From Nocardioides sp. Arc9.136 (GTDB lineage: Bacteria > Actinomycetota > Actinomycetes > Propionibacteriales > Nocardioidaceae): a stretch of DNA of 64,000 nt. Location: positions 1,364,001-1,428,000 of the forward strand of contig NZ_CP113431.1 of the NCBI RefSeq assembly GCF_030506255.1, written 5' to 3'. Of the stretch, positions 30,443 through 41,275 are shown piece by piece; the stretch's first letter is position 1; every line of letters begins with the position of its first letter. The position numbers and the translations under genes are program-made. Below the pieces are notes generated by a model that was not told where the DNA came from, did not search any database, and worked only from the letters and a program-made list of their open reading frames with translations.

Positions 30443-31374
30443 TGCTCCGCCGCCTGCTCGCACGCGCGGCCGCCGCGACCCTCGTGGTCGCGGCGGCCGG
30501 CGTGGTGACCCCGGCGCCCGCCCAGGCCGCGGCCTGCTCGAGCGACACCGGCGTCACCGCGGTCGTCGACCACAACCAGCTCGGCGGCGGCGTGCAGCAG
30601 GTGTGCGTCCCGGGCGGCGGCGGTGACACCGCGGCTGCCGTCTTCGGCGCTGCGGGGTTCCCGCTCTCCTACGCCCAGCGCGACCCCGGCTTCGTGTGCC
30701 GCGTGGGTGGCGTGCCCGCCAGCGACCCGTGCGTCAACGCCGCGCCGGCCGACGCCTACTGGGCGCTGTACTGGTCCGACGGCACGTCGGGCTCCTGGAC
30801 CTACGCCTCCCTCGGTGCCGGCAGCCTCACGGTGCCCGACGGCGGCTACGTCGCGTTCTCCTGGCAGGGCTCGAGCACCAAGAGCCCGCCGAGCGCGACC
30901 CCCACGCCGCACCGGGCCCCGGCCGCTTCGCCGAGCCCCACCGCGGGCCCGACGAAGCAGCCGTCCACCGGCGGCGGGCGCTCCACCCCCACGGCGGGGC
31001 CGACCCGCGGCCCGGCCGCGGCGCCGACGACCAGCGGCTCGGCCGGTGCCGCGGCGTCGCCCTCCGCGGACGCGTCGACGACGGCCGGCGAGGACGCAGC
31101 CGGGGGGCGCGAGGACCGCAAGGACCGCAAGGCCCGCGAGGACGACGAGCGCCGCTCGGGCGACCGGCGCGCCGGTGCGTCCGGCTCGGCCTCGCCCAGC
31201 CCGTCGGAGGCCGGCTCCACGACGTACCCGGCGGTCGAGGAGGACACCGCACCCACCGCCGCCGAGCCGGACGACGACGGCCTCCCGGCCTGGGTGCCGC
31301 TCGCGTTCGTCGTGCTCCTGCTGGCCGCGGTCGCCGCGGTCGTGGCCCGCCGTCGCACGACCGGGAGGCCGTGA
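30442..31374 (+). CDS. Membrane-anchored DUF4430-like surface protein, B12-regulated
   Basis: The 310-residue product has a signal peptide (about 1-31, PAPAQA), then a domain of about 100 residues. That domain has VTAVVDHN, GDTAAAVFGAAGFPLSYAQ, GFVCRVGGVP, AYWALYWSDG, WTYASLGAGSL and VPDGGYVAFSW. The order (hydrophobic strand, T/A-rich helix, F-x-x-x-I/V-N/G-G-V, YW-x-x-YW, dG-x-x-x-x-x-W) follows DUF4430, the domain that closes over cobalamin in transcobalamin and intrinsic factor. A Pro/Thr/Ser/Ala-rich linker (about 145-270), a C-terminal helix (about 278-300) and a basic tail follow, with no LPxTG. The domain is probably displayed on the cell surface beside the toroid protein. Confidence 0.75.
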   Translation: MLRRLLARAAAATLVVAAAGVVTPAPAQAAACSSDTGVTAVVDHNQLGGGVQQVCVPGGGGDTAAAVFGAAGFPLSYAQRDPGFVCRVGGVPASDPCVNAAPADAYWALYWSDGTSGSWTYASLGAGSLTVPDGGYVAFSWQGSSTKSPPSATPTPHRAPAASPSPTAGPTKQPSTGGGRSTPTAGPTRGPAAAPTTSGSAGAAASPSADASTTAGEDAAGGREDRKDRKAREDDERRSGDRRAGASGSASPSPSEAGSTTYPAVEEDTAPTAAEPDDDGLPAWVPLAFVVLLLAAVAAVVARRRTTGRP

Positions 31375-31404
31375 GCACGGCCATGACCAGAGCATGAGCA
31401 CGGC

Positions 31405-32522
31405 GTGAGCGGGACCAGGTCGGGCGTGGCCGACGTCCGCGCGCGGGCCCGGGCGGCGCGCCTGCCGCGCGACCTCCACCCGGTCGCGTGGTACGCGTGG
31501 GCGATCGGCCTGGCGACGGCCGCCTCGTCGACGACCAACCCGCTCGTCCTGGGCCTCCTGCTCGCCGTGGCGACGCTCGTGGTCGTGAGCCGCCGCTCCG
31601 ACCAGCCGTGGGCGGCGTCCTTCCGGCTCTACCTCTGGCTGGGGCTCCTCGTGCTGGTGCTGCGGGTGCTGTTCCGGGTCGTCTTCGGCGGCAGCTACCC
31701 CGGCACCGTCCTCCTGGACCTGCCGCAGGTGCCGCTCCCGGACTGGGTCCTGGGCGTCACGCTGCTCGGCCCGGTGACGCGGGAGGGCCTGCTGAGCGGG
31801 GTGTACGACGGGCTGCGGCTCGCCACGATCATCGTCTGCATCGGCGCGGCCAACGCGCTGGCCAACCCCAAGCGGCTGCTCCGCTCGGTGCCGCCGGCGC
31901 TCCACGAGGTCGGCACCGCGCTGGTCGTCGCCGTCACCGTGCTGCCCCAGCTGGCCGACAGCGTCCGGCGGGTCCGCGCCGCCCAGCAGCTGCGCGCGGG
32001 GGAGGAGCGCCGCGTCCGGGGGCTGCGGCGCGTGCTCGTGCCGGTGCTGGAGGACGCGCTCGAGCGCTCCCTGGCGCTGGCGGCCGGCATGGACGCCCGC
32101 GGGTACGGCCGGGCCCCGGGCCTCGGGAGGACCGAGCGGCGCACCACCGGGGCGTTCCTGCTGCTGGGCCTGTGCGGCATCTGCGTCGGGGTGTACGGCG
32201 TCCTCGACCGGACCGCGCCGCGTGCGCTGGCGGCCCCGATGCTGGTCCTCGGCGTGGTCGCGGCGGTGGCCGGCCTGGCCAGCGCCGGGCGGCGGGTGGA
32301 GCGCAGCCGCTACCGGCCCGACCGGTGGCGCTGGCCGGAGCTGGTCGTCGTCGCCTCCGGGGTGGCCGTCGGCGCGGTCGGCGTGTGGGCCAGCCGTAGC
32401 CAGGTCGCGATCGCCTACCCCGACCTGGCCGGCGCGCCGGAGATCAGCCTGGTCCTGCTCGTCGGCGTGCTCCTCGGAGCGCTCGCGGCGGTCGTAGCGC
32501 CGGCGCCGAGGACGGTGGCGGC

Positions 32523-32526
<4 letters not shown>
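31405..32526 (+). CDS. ECF transporter transmembrane component EcfT (CbiQ family), long form
   Basis: The 373-residue product is the scaffold subunit coupling ATPases to the S component. It contains SSTTNPLVLGLL near the N-terminus, ANPKRLLRSVPPALHEVGTAL, and the cytoplasmic coupling helices around RRVRAAQQLRAGEE and LALAAGMDARGYGR (Ala-Arg-Gly signature). Usual EcfT proteins have about 260 residues. Here about 110 residues with additional membrane segments follow the core, which is unusual. It overlaps the ATPase gene by 4 bp. GTG start is used. Confidence 0.9.
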
Positions 32527-34108
<1,582 letters not shown>

Positions 34109-34112
<4 letters not shown>

Positions 34113-34957
34113 GCGGCGCAGGCTCGACGGCGGCGGTCCGCGTCTCCCGCCGCTCGGCGCTCGTCCTGTCCGTGGCGTCCCTGGCGGGGCTGATGATGCT
34201 GTGCTGGCCGCTGCTGCTGCAGTCGCCGGGCGAGGCCCGCGTCGACCCGCCGTTCCTGTTCCTGGCCCTGCTGCCGGTCGTGGTGGTGGTCGTGCTCGCC
34301 GAGCTGACCGAGGGCGGGCTCGACGCCCGGGTGCTGTCCGTCCTCGGCGTGCTGAGCGCGGTCCAGGCCGTGCTGCGCGCCGTCTCCGCCGGCACGGCGG
34401 GCGTGGAGCTGGTCTTCTTCCTGCTCGTGCTGGCCGGGCGGGTCTTCGGGCCCGGTTTCGGATTCGTGCTCGGGTGCACGTCGCTGTTCACCTCGGCGCT
34501 GATGACCGCCGGCGTCGGGCCGTGGCTGCCGTTCCAGATGATGTGCGCGGCCTGGCTGGGGATGGGCGCGGGCCTGCTGCCCCGCCGGGTGCGGGGGCGC
34601 TGGGAGATCGCGATGCTGGCGGCGTACGGCGTGCTGGCGGCGTACCTCTTCGGCGCGCTGATGAACCTCTCGTCGTGGCCGTTCCTGCTCGGCGTGCAGG
34701 TGCCCGGTCACGAGGGGTCGCTGGCCTTCGTGCCGGGCGCGCCGGTGCTCGACAACCTCGCAACGTTCGCGCGGTACACCCTGCTCACCTCGACCGGCAG
34801 CTTCGACACCGGCCGTGCCGTGACCAACGCGGTCGCGATCGTGCTGCTCGGCCCCGCGGTGCTCACCACGCTGCGGCGGGCGGCCCGGCGCGCGACCGTC
34901 GTCGGCGAGGTCCGCCGGGTGGACGGGGCGGAGGCCGAGCCGCCGGTCAGGGCCTGA
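34109..34957 (+). CDS. ECF transporter substrate-binding (S) component, probable cobalamin specificity
   Basis: The 282-residue hydrophobic protein has about six membrane segments. The stretch GRVFGPGFGFVLGCTSLFTSALMTAGVGPWLPFQ is typical of the middle helices of S components, and MNLSSWPFLLG follows. It is the last gene of the B12-riboswitch operon, so cobalamin or a corrinoid precursor is the likely substrate, as for CbrT-like S components; this is inferred from regulation, not from a binding motif. It overlaps the convergent sugar dehydrogenase gene by 11 bp at its 3' end. Confidence 0.85.
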
Positions 34958-36146
34958 GCGCCAGGATCCGGTCGTCGCCCTCGACGGGCTCGCCGCGGCC
35001 GTCGCGGTTGCTCGTGCTCAGCCACAGGACGCCGTCGGGCGAGACCGCGACGGTGCGCATCCGGCCGTGCTCCCCGACGAGGAACGCCTCGGGCTCCCCG
35101 GCCCCGCCGCCCTCGACGGGCACCCGCCACAGGCGCTCGCCGCGCAGGGCCGCGAGGTAGAGGTGGCCGTCGAGGAACGCCAGTCCGGAGGGCGAGGCCT
35201 CATCGGTGCGCCACTGCACCTCCGGGTCGACGAACTCGCCGCTCGGCCCGCCCTCGATGTCGCCCTCGGCGCGGCCCTCGACCTCGGGCCAGCCGTAGTT
35301 GCGACCCTTCTCGACGAGGTTCAGCTCGTCCCACGTGCTGTCGCCGAACTCCGAGGCCCACAGCCGGCCGTCCGCGTCGAACGCCAGGCCCTGCACGTTG
35401 CGGTGGCCCCACGACCAGACGGGGGAGTCGAAGGGGTTGCCGGGCGCCGGGTCGCCCTCGGTCGTGATCCGCAGGATCTTGCCGCCGAGGTCGTCACGGT
35501 CCTGGGAGCGCGACTCCTCGCCGCCCTCGCCGGTGGAGACGTAGAGGTGACCGTCGGGCCCGAACAGCAGCCGCCCGCCGTCGTGGATGAACCCGTTGGG
35601 GATGCCGGTGAGGACGTCCTCGGTCGCGCCGAGCCGGTCGCCGCGCAGCTGCGCCCGCACGACGCGGTTGTCCTCCGCGGTGGAGACGTAGAGGTAGACC
35701 AGCCGGTCCTCGGCGAAGTCCGGGGAGACCGCGACACCCAGGAGGCCGGCTTCGCCCTGGGGGGCGGCCGCGTCGATCGTGCCGAGCTCGGTGACGTCGC
35801 CGTCCGCGGTCACGCGGAGCACGCGGGTGGTGTCGCGCTCGGTGACGACGGCGTCGCCGTCGGGCAGGAAGTCGATGCCCCACGGGGCCTCGAGGCCGGT
35901 CACGACCGTGCCCGTCACCGTCGGTCGCGCGGAGGTCCCGCCCGCGCCGGCGCCGCCGTCGGGGGTCCCGCTCGCGCTCCCACCGGGGCTTCCACCGGAG
36001 GAGGGTCGCGACGACGGGCTCGCCGGGGCGGTCCCGGTGACGTCGACGTCGACCTCGTTGCCGCCCTGGCCGCACCCGGCGAGCACGAGCGGGGCGAGCA
36101 GCGCGCCGGCGGCGTACGTCGCGAGGCGGCGGGTCGGCCGGCGCAC
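34947..36146 (-). CDS. PQQ-dependent sugar dehydrogenase-like lipoprotein (aldose dehydrogenase/HHIP family)
   Basis: The 399-residue product has a lipoprotein signal (LVLAGC, Cys25), a Ser/Gly/Pro-rich linker (about 35-75) and a six-bladed propeller. Family motifs include GLEAPWGIDFLPDGDAVVTER, EAGLLGVAVSPDF, FIHDGGRLLFGPDGHLYVSTGE, DDLGGKILRI, VWSWGHRNVQGLAFD, LWASEFGDSTWDELNLV and GRNYGWPEVEG. Soluble aldose dehydrogenases with this fold oxidise sugars using PQQ, but many actinobacterial members have no known substrate and no PQQ synthesis is seen here. GTG start at 36146 is chosen for the signal peptide. It follows the hydrolase gene, with overlapping stop and start regions. Confidence 0.88.
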   Translation of the reverse strand: MRRPTRRLATYAAGALLAPLVLAGCGQGGNEVDVDVTGTAPASPSSRPSSGGSPGGSASGTPDGGAGAGGTSARPTVTGTVVTGLEAPWGIDFLPDGDAVVTERDTTRVLRVTADGDVTELGTIDAAAPQGEAGLLGVAVSPDFAEDRLVYLYVSTAEDNRVVRAQLRGDRLGATEDVLTGIPNGFIHDGGRLLFGPDGHLYVSTGEGGEESRSQDRDDLGGKILRITTEGDPAPGNPFDSPVWSWGHRNVQGLAFDADGRLWASEFGDSTWDELNLVEKGRNYGWPEVEGRAEGDIEGGPSGEFVDPEVQWRTDEASPSGLAFLDGHLYLAALRGERLWRVPVEGGGAGEPEAFLVGEHGRMRTVAVSPDGVLWLSTSNRDGRGEPVEGDDRILALRP

Positions 36147-36147
36147 G

Positions 36148-37080
36148 TCAGGCGGCCTTCTCGCTCGAGACCCGGGCCACCAGGTTGACCAGCAGCCGGT
36201 GCACCTCGTCGGGGTGCTCCATCTGGATGAAGTGGGAGCCCTCGAGCTCCACGTAGGTCCCGTCCGCCACGCGCTCGGCCGCGCTCGCCATGTGCCGGGC
36301 CCCGGCCAGCAGGTCCCACCGGCCCGCGACGAAGACACACGGCACGCCCACCCGGCTCAGCGGCACGCGTCGGTGCCGGGAGGTGGTCAGCGCCATGTGG
36401 AAGTACCAGTCGACGGGGGTGGTGAGGAACTGCCGGACAGCCGCCGCGGTGAGCTGCGGGTCGGCCACCGGGAACATGAAGCCGCTGTGGCTGAGCACGT
36501 CGACGGTCCGCTCGCCGACCGGCAGCCGCGTGGTGACCGGCGTGACCGCCCGGCCGGCGAGCCGGACGGCGCGGGAGACGCCCGTCGTGACCGCACGGGC
36601 GGCGACGCGGGGGAGCCGCAGGGGACCGAGCATGGTGGCGAAGGTGTCGCCGGGGACGCCGGCGACCGCGAGGATCCCGCCGACCCGCTCGGGGTGGTCC
36701 ACGGCCAGCTGGAAGGCGGTGTTGACGCCGATGGACCAGCCCATCACCACGACCCGGTCCAGGCCGAAGTGGTCCATGACCGACAGCGCGTCCTCGACCA
36801 GCTCGTCGACGCCGCAGGCGTCGGCGCGCGCCGGCCGGTCCGAGCCGCCGGTGCCGCGGTGGTTCCACGACACGACCCGCACCCCGCAGCCGGGGTCGAG
36901 CAGCGCGGGCCAGGCGAAGGCGCTGGTGCCGAGGCCGTTGCACAGCAGCACCGCGGGTCCGGCGAGCCGGCCCTCGGGGTCGTTCGTCCAGGCCCGCAGC
37001 CGGGTGCCGTCGTCTGAGAGCACGTCGGTGAAGGCGACGGTGGCGGGAGGCGCGGGCGCAGTGCGGGCGGCGGGCTGCAT
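36148..37080 (-). CDS. Alpha/beta-hydrolase fold protein
   Basis: The 310-residue product has the oxyanion region VLLCNGLGTSAFAW (about 44-57), NHRGTGGSD (73-81) and the nucleophile elbow GWSIG with Ser116. A basic cap region follows, then a C-terminal Asp/His part with VFVAGRWDLLAG and EGSHFIQMEHPDEV. It resembles proline iminopeptidase/epoxide-hydrolase-like esterases; the substrate is unknown. It is probably co-transcribed with the downstream PQQ-type dehydrogenase, which starts within its stop region. Confidence 0.88.
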   Translation of the reverse strand: MQPAARTAPAPPATVAFTDVLSDDGTRLRAWTNDPEGRLAGPAVLLCNGLGTSAFAWPALLDPGCGVRVVSWNHRGTGGSDRPARADACGVDELVEDALSVMDHFGLDRVVVMGWSIGVNTAFQLAVDHPERVGGILAVAGVPGDTFATMLGPLRLPRVAARAVTTGVSRAVRLAGRAVTPVTTRLPVGERTVDVLSHSGFMFPVADPQLTAAAVRQFLTTPVDWYFHMALTTSRHRRVPLSRVGVPCVFVAGRWDLLAGARHMASAAERVADGTYVELEGSHFIQMEHPDEVHRLLVNLVARVSSEKAA

Positions 37081-37122
37081 GCAGCCAGGGTGCCAGAGCG
37101 CCGCGAGGGCGGGATGGTGGAC

Positions 37123-37160
37123 GAGCCCGCCGGCCCGGCGAGGGCCGGACCGGCGGGCTC
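37123..37160. terminator. 11-bp-arm hairpin between the hydrolase and the small basic protein gene
   Basis: gagcccgccgg (37123-37133) and ccggcgggctc (37150-37160) are perfect arms around a 16-nt loop. The right arm overlaps the last bases of the small gene at 37159-37377. Confidence 0.65.
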
Positions 37161-37377
37161 AGCCGTGAGCGGCGCGCCGGACCGGAGTCGCCGGCACGAC
37201 CGTCCCCGCCAGGGCGGCGAGGAAGTCCTCCACGTCGTCGCGCTCGGCACGTCGTCGGGCCAGCGCGGTGGAGGCGACCATGGCGTTGCGCCGGGCCCGC
37301 AGCTGGGACTCCTCCGGCCACGTGCGGACCCGGTGGACGAGGGTCGGCAGCAGCGGGAGCAGGGAGCTGGGGGCCAT
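37159..37377 (-). CDS. Small basic hypothetical protein (72 aa)
   Basis: The 72-residue product starts APSSLLPLLPTLVHRVRTWP and continues with a charged helix RRRAERDDVEDFLAALAG. I recognise no family. It stands alone between the hydrolase and the EamA transporter genes, and a terminator hairpin overlaps its end. Actinobacterial codon usage is normal and the ATG is reasonable. No membrane segment or signal peptide is clear. Confidence 0.55.
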   Translation of the reverse strand: MAPSSLLPLLPTLVHRVRTWPEESQLRARRNAMVASTALARRRAERDDVEDFLAALAGTVVPATPVRRAAHG

Positions 37378-37484
37378 GGCTCGACGCTAGGAGCGGCCCG
37401 CGACGCAGAGGTCACTGCCGTGTGACGTTCCGGTGAACTGGTCCAGACACCGCGGGCGGTACGGGACGGGCGGCCGGGGAGCGC

Positions 37485-38384
37485 TCAGTCCGGGACCGGC
37501 TCCGCGAGCGTCCGCCCCGACCGGGTCGCGCCGACGCTGGCGACGACGACGCAGGCCATCGCGACCCACTGGACGGGGGCGAGCAGCTCGCCGAGCACCA
37601 CGATGCCGGCGAGCGCCGCCGCGGCCGGCTCCAGCGACATCAGCACGCTGAACACCGACGGCTTGATCGAGCGGAGCGCGACCAGCTCGCAGGTGTACGG
37701 CACCACGGAGCTGAGCAGGCCGACCAGCGCCCCGAGGAGCACCACGTGGAGGTCGGCCAGCTGGTCGCCGTACCTCCCCAGCGCCAGCGGCGAGAGCAGC
37801 AGGGTCGCGACGACGCTGGCCACCGCCAGCCCGTCGAGGCCGCGCCAGCGGGCGCCGGTCTCCGCGCTGAGCAGGATGTACGCCGCCCACGCGGCGCCGG
37901 CGAGGACCGCGAAGGCCACGCCGGCGAGGTCGAGGTCGGAGCGCTCGAAGCCGAGCAGCAGCACGCCGAGGCCGGCCAGCCCCACCCAGGCGAGGTCGCG
38001 CAGCCTGCGCGAGCCCAGCACCGCCAGGGTCAGCGGGCCGACGAACTCGATGGTGACCGCGAGCCCGAGCGGGATGCGCTGAAAGGACTGGTAGATCGCC
38101 CAGTTCATCAGCCCCAGCGAGGCGCCGTACCCCAGGACGACCAGCCAGTCCTGCCGGCTCTTGCCGCGCAGCACCGGCCGGGCCACGAGCACGAGGACCA
38201 CGGCGCTGGTCACCAGCCGCAGCCAGACGATGGTGGTGGGGGAGACCTCGTCGAACAGGCTCTTCGCCACCCCCGCTCCCAGCTGGACCGAGGCGATGCC
38301 GACCAGGACGAGCCAGACCGGCGAGACCCCGCGCAGGGGCGCGGCGGCGACGCGTGAGCCGGGCGATGAGTTCGGCTGCGTCAC
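37485..38384 (-). CDS. EamA/RhtA-family exporter (drug/metabolite transporter superfamily)
   Basis: The 299-residue product has ten hydrophobic segments in two five-helix EamA repeats. Stretches such as SVQLGAGVAKSLFDEVSPTTIVWLRL, YQSFQRIPLGLAVTIEFVGPLTLA and ALRSIKPSVFSVLMSLEPAAAALAG are characteristic of RhtA-like threonine/homoserine exporters. The substrate is inferred as an amino acid or related metabolite. GTG at 38384 gives the expected N-terminus. The gene is divergent from the BNR-repeat gene. Confidence 0.9.
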   Translation of the reverse strand: MTQPNSSPGSRVAAAPLRGVSPVWLVLVGIASVQLGAGVAKSLFDEVSPTTIVWLRLVTSAVVLVLVARPVLRGKSRQDWLVVLGYGASLGLMNWAIYQSFQRIPLGLAVTIEFVGPLTLAVLGSRRLRDLAWVGLAGLGVLLLGFERSDLDLAGVAFAVLAGAAWAAYILLSAETGARWRGLDGLAVASVVATLLLSPLALGRYGDQLADLHVVLLGALVGLLSSVVPYTCELVALRSIKPSVFSVLMSLEPAAAALAGIVVLGELLAPVQWVAMACVVVASVGATRSGRTLAEPVPD

Positions 38385-38426
38385 CGGGTCAAGGTAGGGG
38401 ACCGGTCGACGGCGGAAGGAGCGGGG

Positions 38427-39515
38427 ATGGCTCGCGGGACGATCCTGATGGTGGGCACGCGCAAGGGGCTCTGGCTCGGGCGCTCGGACGAGGCGCGGGA
38501 GGACTGGGAGTTCACCGGCCCGCACTTCGACATGGAGGAGGTCTACTCCTGCATGGTCGACACCCGCGGCGAGCGGCCCCGGCTCCTCGCCGGGGCGTCG
38601 TCGAGCTGGCTGGGGCCGCAGGTGCGCCGTTCCGACGACCTCGGCGCGACGTGGGAGGAGACGCCGGGCGGCGCGGTCCGCTTCCCCGACGACGTCGACG
38701 CCAGCGTCGAGCGGATCTGGCAGCTGACCCCCGGCCCCGACCCCGGGTCGGTGTGGGCCGGCACGGAGCCGGGCGCGGTCTTCCGCTCCCACGACGGCGG
38801 CGAGACCTTCGCCCTCGAGCGGGCGCTGTGGGACCACCCGCACCGGTCGGAGTGGGGGGAGGGGTTCGGCGGCCAGGCCTTCCACACCGTGCTCCCGCAC
38901 CCGACCGACCCGGCCTCGGTCACCGTCGCGATCTCGACCGGCGGGGTCTACCAGACCTCGGACGGCGGCGCGTCGTGGCAGCCGCGGAACACCGGCATCC
39001 GGGCGGACTTCCTGCCCGAGGGCCAGCAGTACCCCGAGCTCGGCCAGTGCGTCCACAAGGTGGCCCGGCACCCGGCGCGGCCCGAGCGGCTCTACCTGCA
39101 GAACCACGGCGGCGTCTACCGCTCGGACGACCACGCCGCGACCTGGGTGTCGATCGCCGACGGGCTGCCCGCCGACTTCGGGTTCCCGGTCGTGGTGCAC
39201 CCACAGGAGCCCGACACCGTCTTCCTCTTCCCCCTCAGCGCGGGCTTCGGCCGCTACCCGACCGACGGCCGGGCCCGGGTCTGGCGCTCGCGCGACGCCG
39301 GGGAGACCTGGGAGGAGCTCGGCGATGGTCTGCCGGACCGGTTCTTCGTGGGCGTCATGCGCGACGCGATGTGCGCCGACGACCACGAGCGGACCGGGCT
39401 CTACCTCGGTGCGCGCAACGGCGCGGTGTGGGGCTCGGCGGACGGCGGTGACACCTGGCGCTGCGTGGTGGCAGACCTGCCCGACGTGATGGTGGTGCGC
39501 GCGGCGCTCGTCTGA
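38427..39515 (+). CDS. BNR/sialidase-like beta-propeller protein (cytoplasmic)
   Basis: The 362-residue product has several Asp-box/BNR repeats: RSDDLGATWEE, RSHDGGETFAL, QTSDGGASWQP, RSDDHAATWVS, RSRDAGETWEE and GSADGGDTWRC. It starts MARGTILMVGTRKGLWLGRSD, typical of exo-alpha-sialidase-like proteins of Actinobacteria with unknown substrates. No signal peptide is visible, so it is probably intracellular and unlikely to be a true sialidase. GGAAGGAGCGGGG precedes the ATG. Confidence 0.85.
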   Translation: MARGTILMVGTRKGLWLGRSDEAREDWEFTGPHFDMEEVYSCMVDTRGERPRLLAGASSSWLGPQVRRSDDLGATWEETPGGAVRFPDDVDASVERIWQLTPGPDPGSVWAGTEPGAVFRSHDGGETFALERALWDHPHRSEWGEGFGGQAFHTVLPHPTDPASVTVAISTGGVYQTSDGGASWQPRNTGIRADFLPEGQQYPELGQCVHKVARHPARPERLYLQNHGGVYRSDDHAATWVSIADGLPADFGFPVVVHPQEPDTVFLFPLSAGFGRYPTDGRARVWRSRDAGETWEELGDGLPDRFFVGVMRDAMCADDHERTGLYLGARNGAVWGSADGGDTWRCVVADLPDVMVVRAALV

Positions 39516-39562
39516 TATCTCACACCGGTTGAGACCCGACGGGCCGCGGCGGCGCCCGCGAC

Positions 39563-39568
39563 TAGGCT
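39563..39568 (+). promoter_or_regulatory. Candidate -10 element, leaderless start of ilvD
   Basis: TAGGCT ends 7 nt before the ilvD ATG at 39576. Just upstream, around 39519-39536, tctcacaccggttgaga forms a short inverted repeat (tctca/ttgaga) of unknown role. Confidence 0.5.
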
Positions 39569-39575
39569 GGCCCGC

Positions 39576-41270
39576 ATGACCGAGCAGGACCCGAAGCCCA
39601 CCACGCCCGACATCAAGCCCCGCTCCCGCGACGTCACCGACGGCCTCGAGCGGGCCGCGGCGCGCGGCATGCTCCGGGCGGTCGGCATGGGCGACGACGA
39701 CTGGGAGAAGCCCCAGATCGGCGTCGCCTCGAGCTGGAACGAGATCACCCCCTGCAACCTGTCCCTCGACCGCCTCGCGAAGGCCGCCAAGAACGGCGTG
39801 CACGCGGCGGGCGGCTTCCCGATGGAGTTCGGGACCATCTCGGTCTCCGACGGCATCTCCATGGGCCACGAGGGCATGCACTACTCGCTGGTCTCCCGCG
39901 AGGTCATCGCGGACTCCGTCGAGGTCGTGATGAGTGCGGAGCGGCTCGACGGCTCGGTGCTGCTCGCCGGCTGCGACAAGTCGCTGCCCGGGATGATGAT
40001 GGCCGCCGCGCGGCTGGACCTCTCCAGCGTCTTCCTCTACGCCGGCTCGATCATGCCGGGCAACGTCGACGGTCGCGACGTCACGATCATCGACGCGTTC
40101 GAGGCCGTCGGAGCCTGCCTGGCCGGCAAGATCTCCCGGGAGGAGGTCGACAAGGTCGAGCGCGCCATCTGCCCCGGCGAGGGCGCCTGCGGCGGCATGT
40201 ACACCGCCAACACGATGGCCGCGGTCGCCGAGGCCATCGGCATGTCGCTGCCCGGGTCCGCCGCGCCGCCGGCCGTGGACCGCCGCCGCGACGGCTACGC
40301 CCACAAGTCCGGCGAGGCCGTGGTCAACCTGCTGCGCAAGGGCATCACCGCCCGCCAGATCATGATCAGGGAGGCCTTCGAGAACGCCATCACCGTCGTG
40401 ATGGCGCTCGGCGGCTCCACCAACGCCGTCCTGCACCTGCTCGCCATGGCCCGCGAGGCCGAGGTCGACCTGACCATCGACGACTTCAACCGGATCGGCG
40501 ACAAGGTCCCGCACCTGGGCGACCTCAAGCCGTTCGGCAAGTACGTCATGTACGACGTCGACAAGGTCGGCGGCATCCCGGTCGTCATGAAGGCGCTGCT
40601 CGACGCGGGCCTCATGCACGGCGACTGCCTGACGGTCACCGGCAAGACGCTGGCCGAGAACCTCGCCGAGCTCGCGCCCCCGGCCCTCGACGACGACGTC
40701 ATCCGCAGCCTCGACCGCCCGATCCACGCCACCGGCGGCCTGACCATCCTCAAGGGCTCGCTGGCCCCCGAGGGCGCGGTCGTGAAGTCGGCGGGCTTCG
40801 ACGAGTCGGTCTTCACCGGCACCGCCCGGGTCTTCGACGGCGAGCGCGCGGCGATGGACGCCCTCGCCGAGGGCCGCATCGTCGCCGGCGACGTGGTGGT
40901 CATCCGCTACGAGGGCCCCAAGGGCGGCCCCGGCATGCGCGAGATGCTCGCCATCACCGGCGCGATCAAGGGCGCGGGCCTCGGCAAGGACGTCCTGCTC
41001 CTGACCGACGGCCGGTTCTCCGGCGGCACGACCGGCCTCTGCGTCGGCCACGTCGCCCCGGAGGCCGTCGACGGCGGTCCGATCGCCTTCGTCCGCGACG
41101 GCGACACCATCACCCTCGACGTGCTCAACCGCAGCCTCGAGGTCGAGATCGACGACCTCGAGGCCCGCAAGGTCGGCTGGGAGCCCAATGCGCCCAAGTA
41201 CACCCGGGGCGTCCTCGGCAAGTACGCCGCGACCGTCCGCTCCGCCGCGCACGGCGCGGTCACCAGCTGA
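39576..41270 (+). CDS. ilvD: Dihydroxy-acid dehydratase
   Basis: The 564-residue Fe-S enzyme dehydrates 2,3-dihydroxy acids in valine, isoleucine and pantothenate synthesis. Iron-sulfur cysteines lie in [25 protein letters not shown] and [14 protein letters not shown]. Other family motifs are EALPLGPA-type replaced by [18 protein letters not shown], and [17 protein letters not shown]. It lies about 2.6 kb upstream of ilvBNC with three unrelated genes between, so it is in the same cluster but not the same operon. Confidence 0.97.
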   Translation: MTEQDPKPTTPDIKPRSRDVTDGLERAAARGMLRAVGMGDDDWEKPQIGVASSWNEITPCNLSLDRLAKAAKNGVHAAGGFPMEFGTISVSDGISMGHEGMHYSLVSREVIADSVEVVMSAERLDGSVLLAGCDKSLPGMMMAAARLDLSSVFLYAGSIMPGNVDGRDVTIIDAFEAVGACLAGKISREEVDKVERAICPGEGACGGMYTANTMAAVAEAIGMSLPGSAAPPAVDRRRDGYAHKSGEAVVNLLRKGITARQIMIREAFENAITVVMALGGSTNAVLHLLAMAREAEVDLTIDDFNRIGDKVPHLGDLKPFGKYVMYDVDKVGGIPVVMKALLDAGLMHGDCLTVTGKTLAENLAELAPPALDDDVIRSLDRPIHATGGLTILKGSLAPEGAVVKSAGFDESVFTGTARVFDGERAAMDALAEGRIVAGDVVVIRYEGPKGGPGMREMLAITGAIKGAGLGKDVLLLTDGRFSGGTTGLCVGHVAPEAVDGGPIAFVRDGDTITLDVLNRSLEVEIDDLEARKVGWEPNAPKYTRGVLGKYAATVRSAAHGAVTS

Positions 41271-41275
41271 CCGGG

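Noticed and set aside
36387..37415. Additional minus-strand frames across the hydrolase gene
   Set aside because: They are frame-shifted versions of the alpha/beta-hydrolase reading frame; only the frame with GWSIG and NHRGTGG has family motifs.
37485..41252. A 1255-codon minus-strand open frame running antisense to ilvD and the BNR-repeat gene
   Set aside because: Only its last ~300 codons resemble a protein (the EamA transporter). The rest is antisense to well-supported genes and has the Ala/Gly/Arg/Val composition of GC-bias shadow translation.
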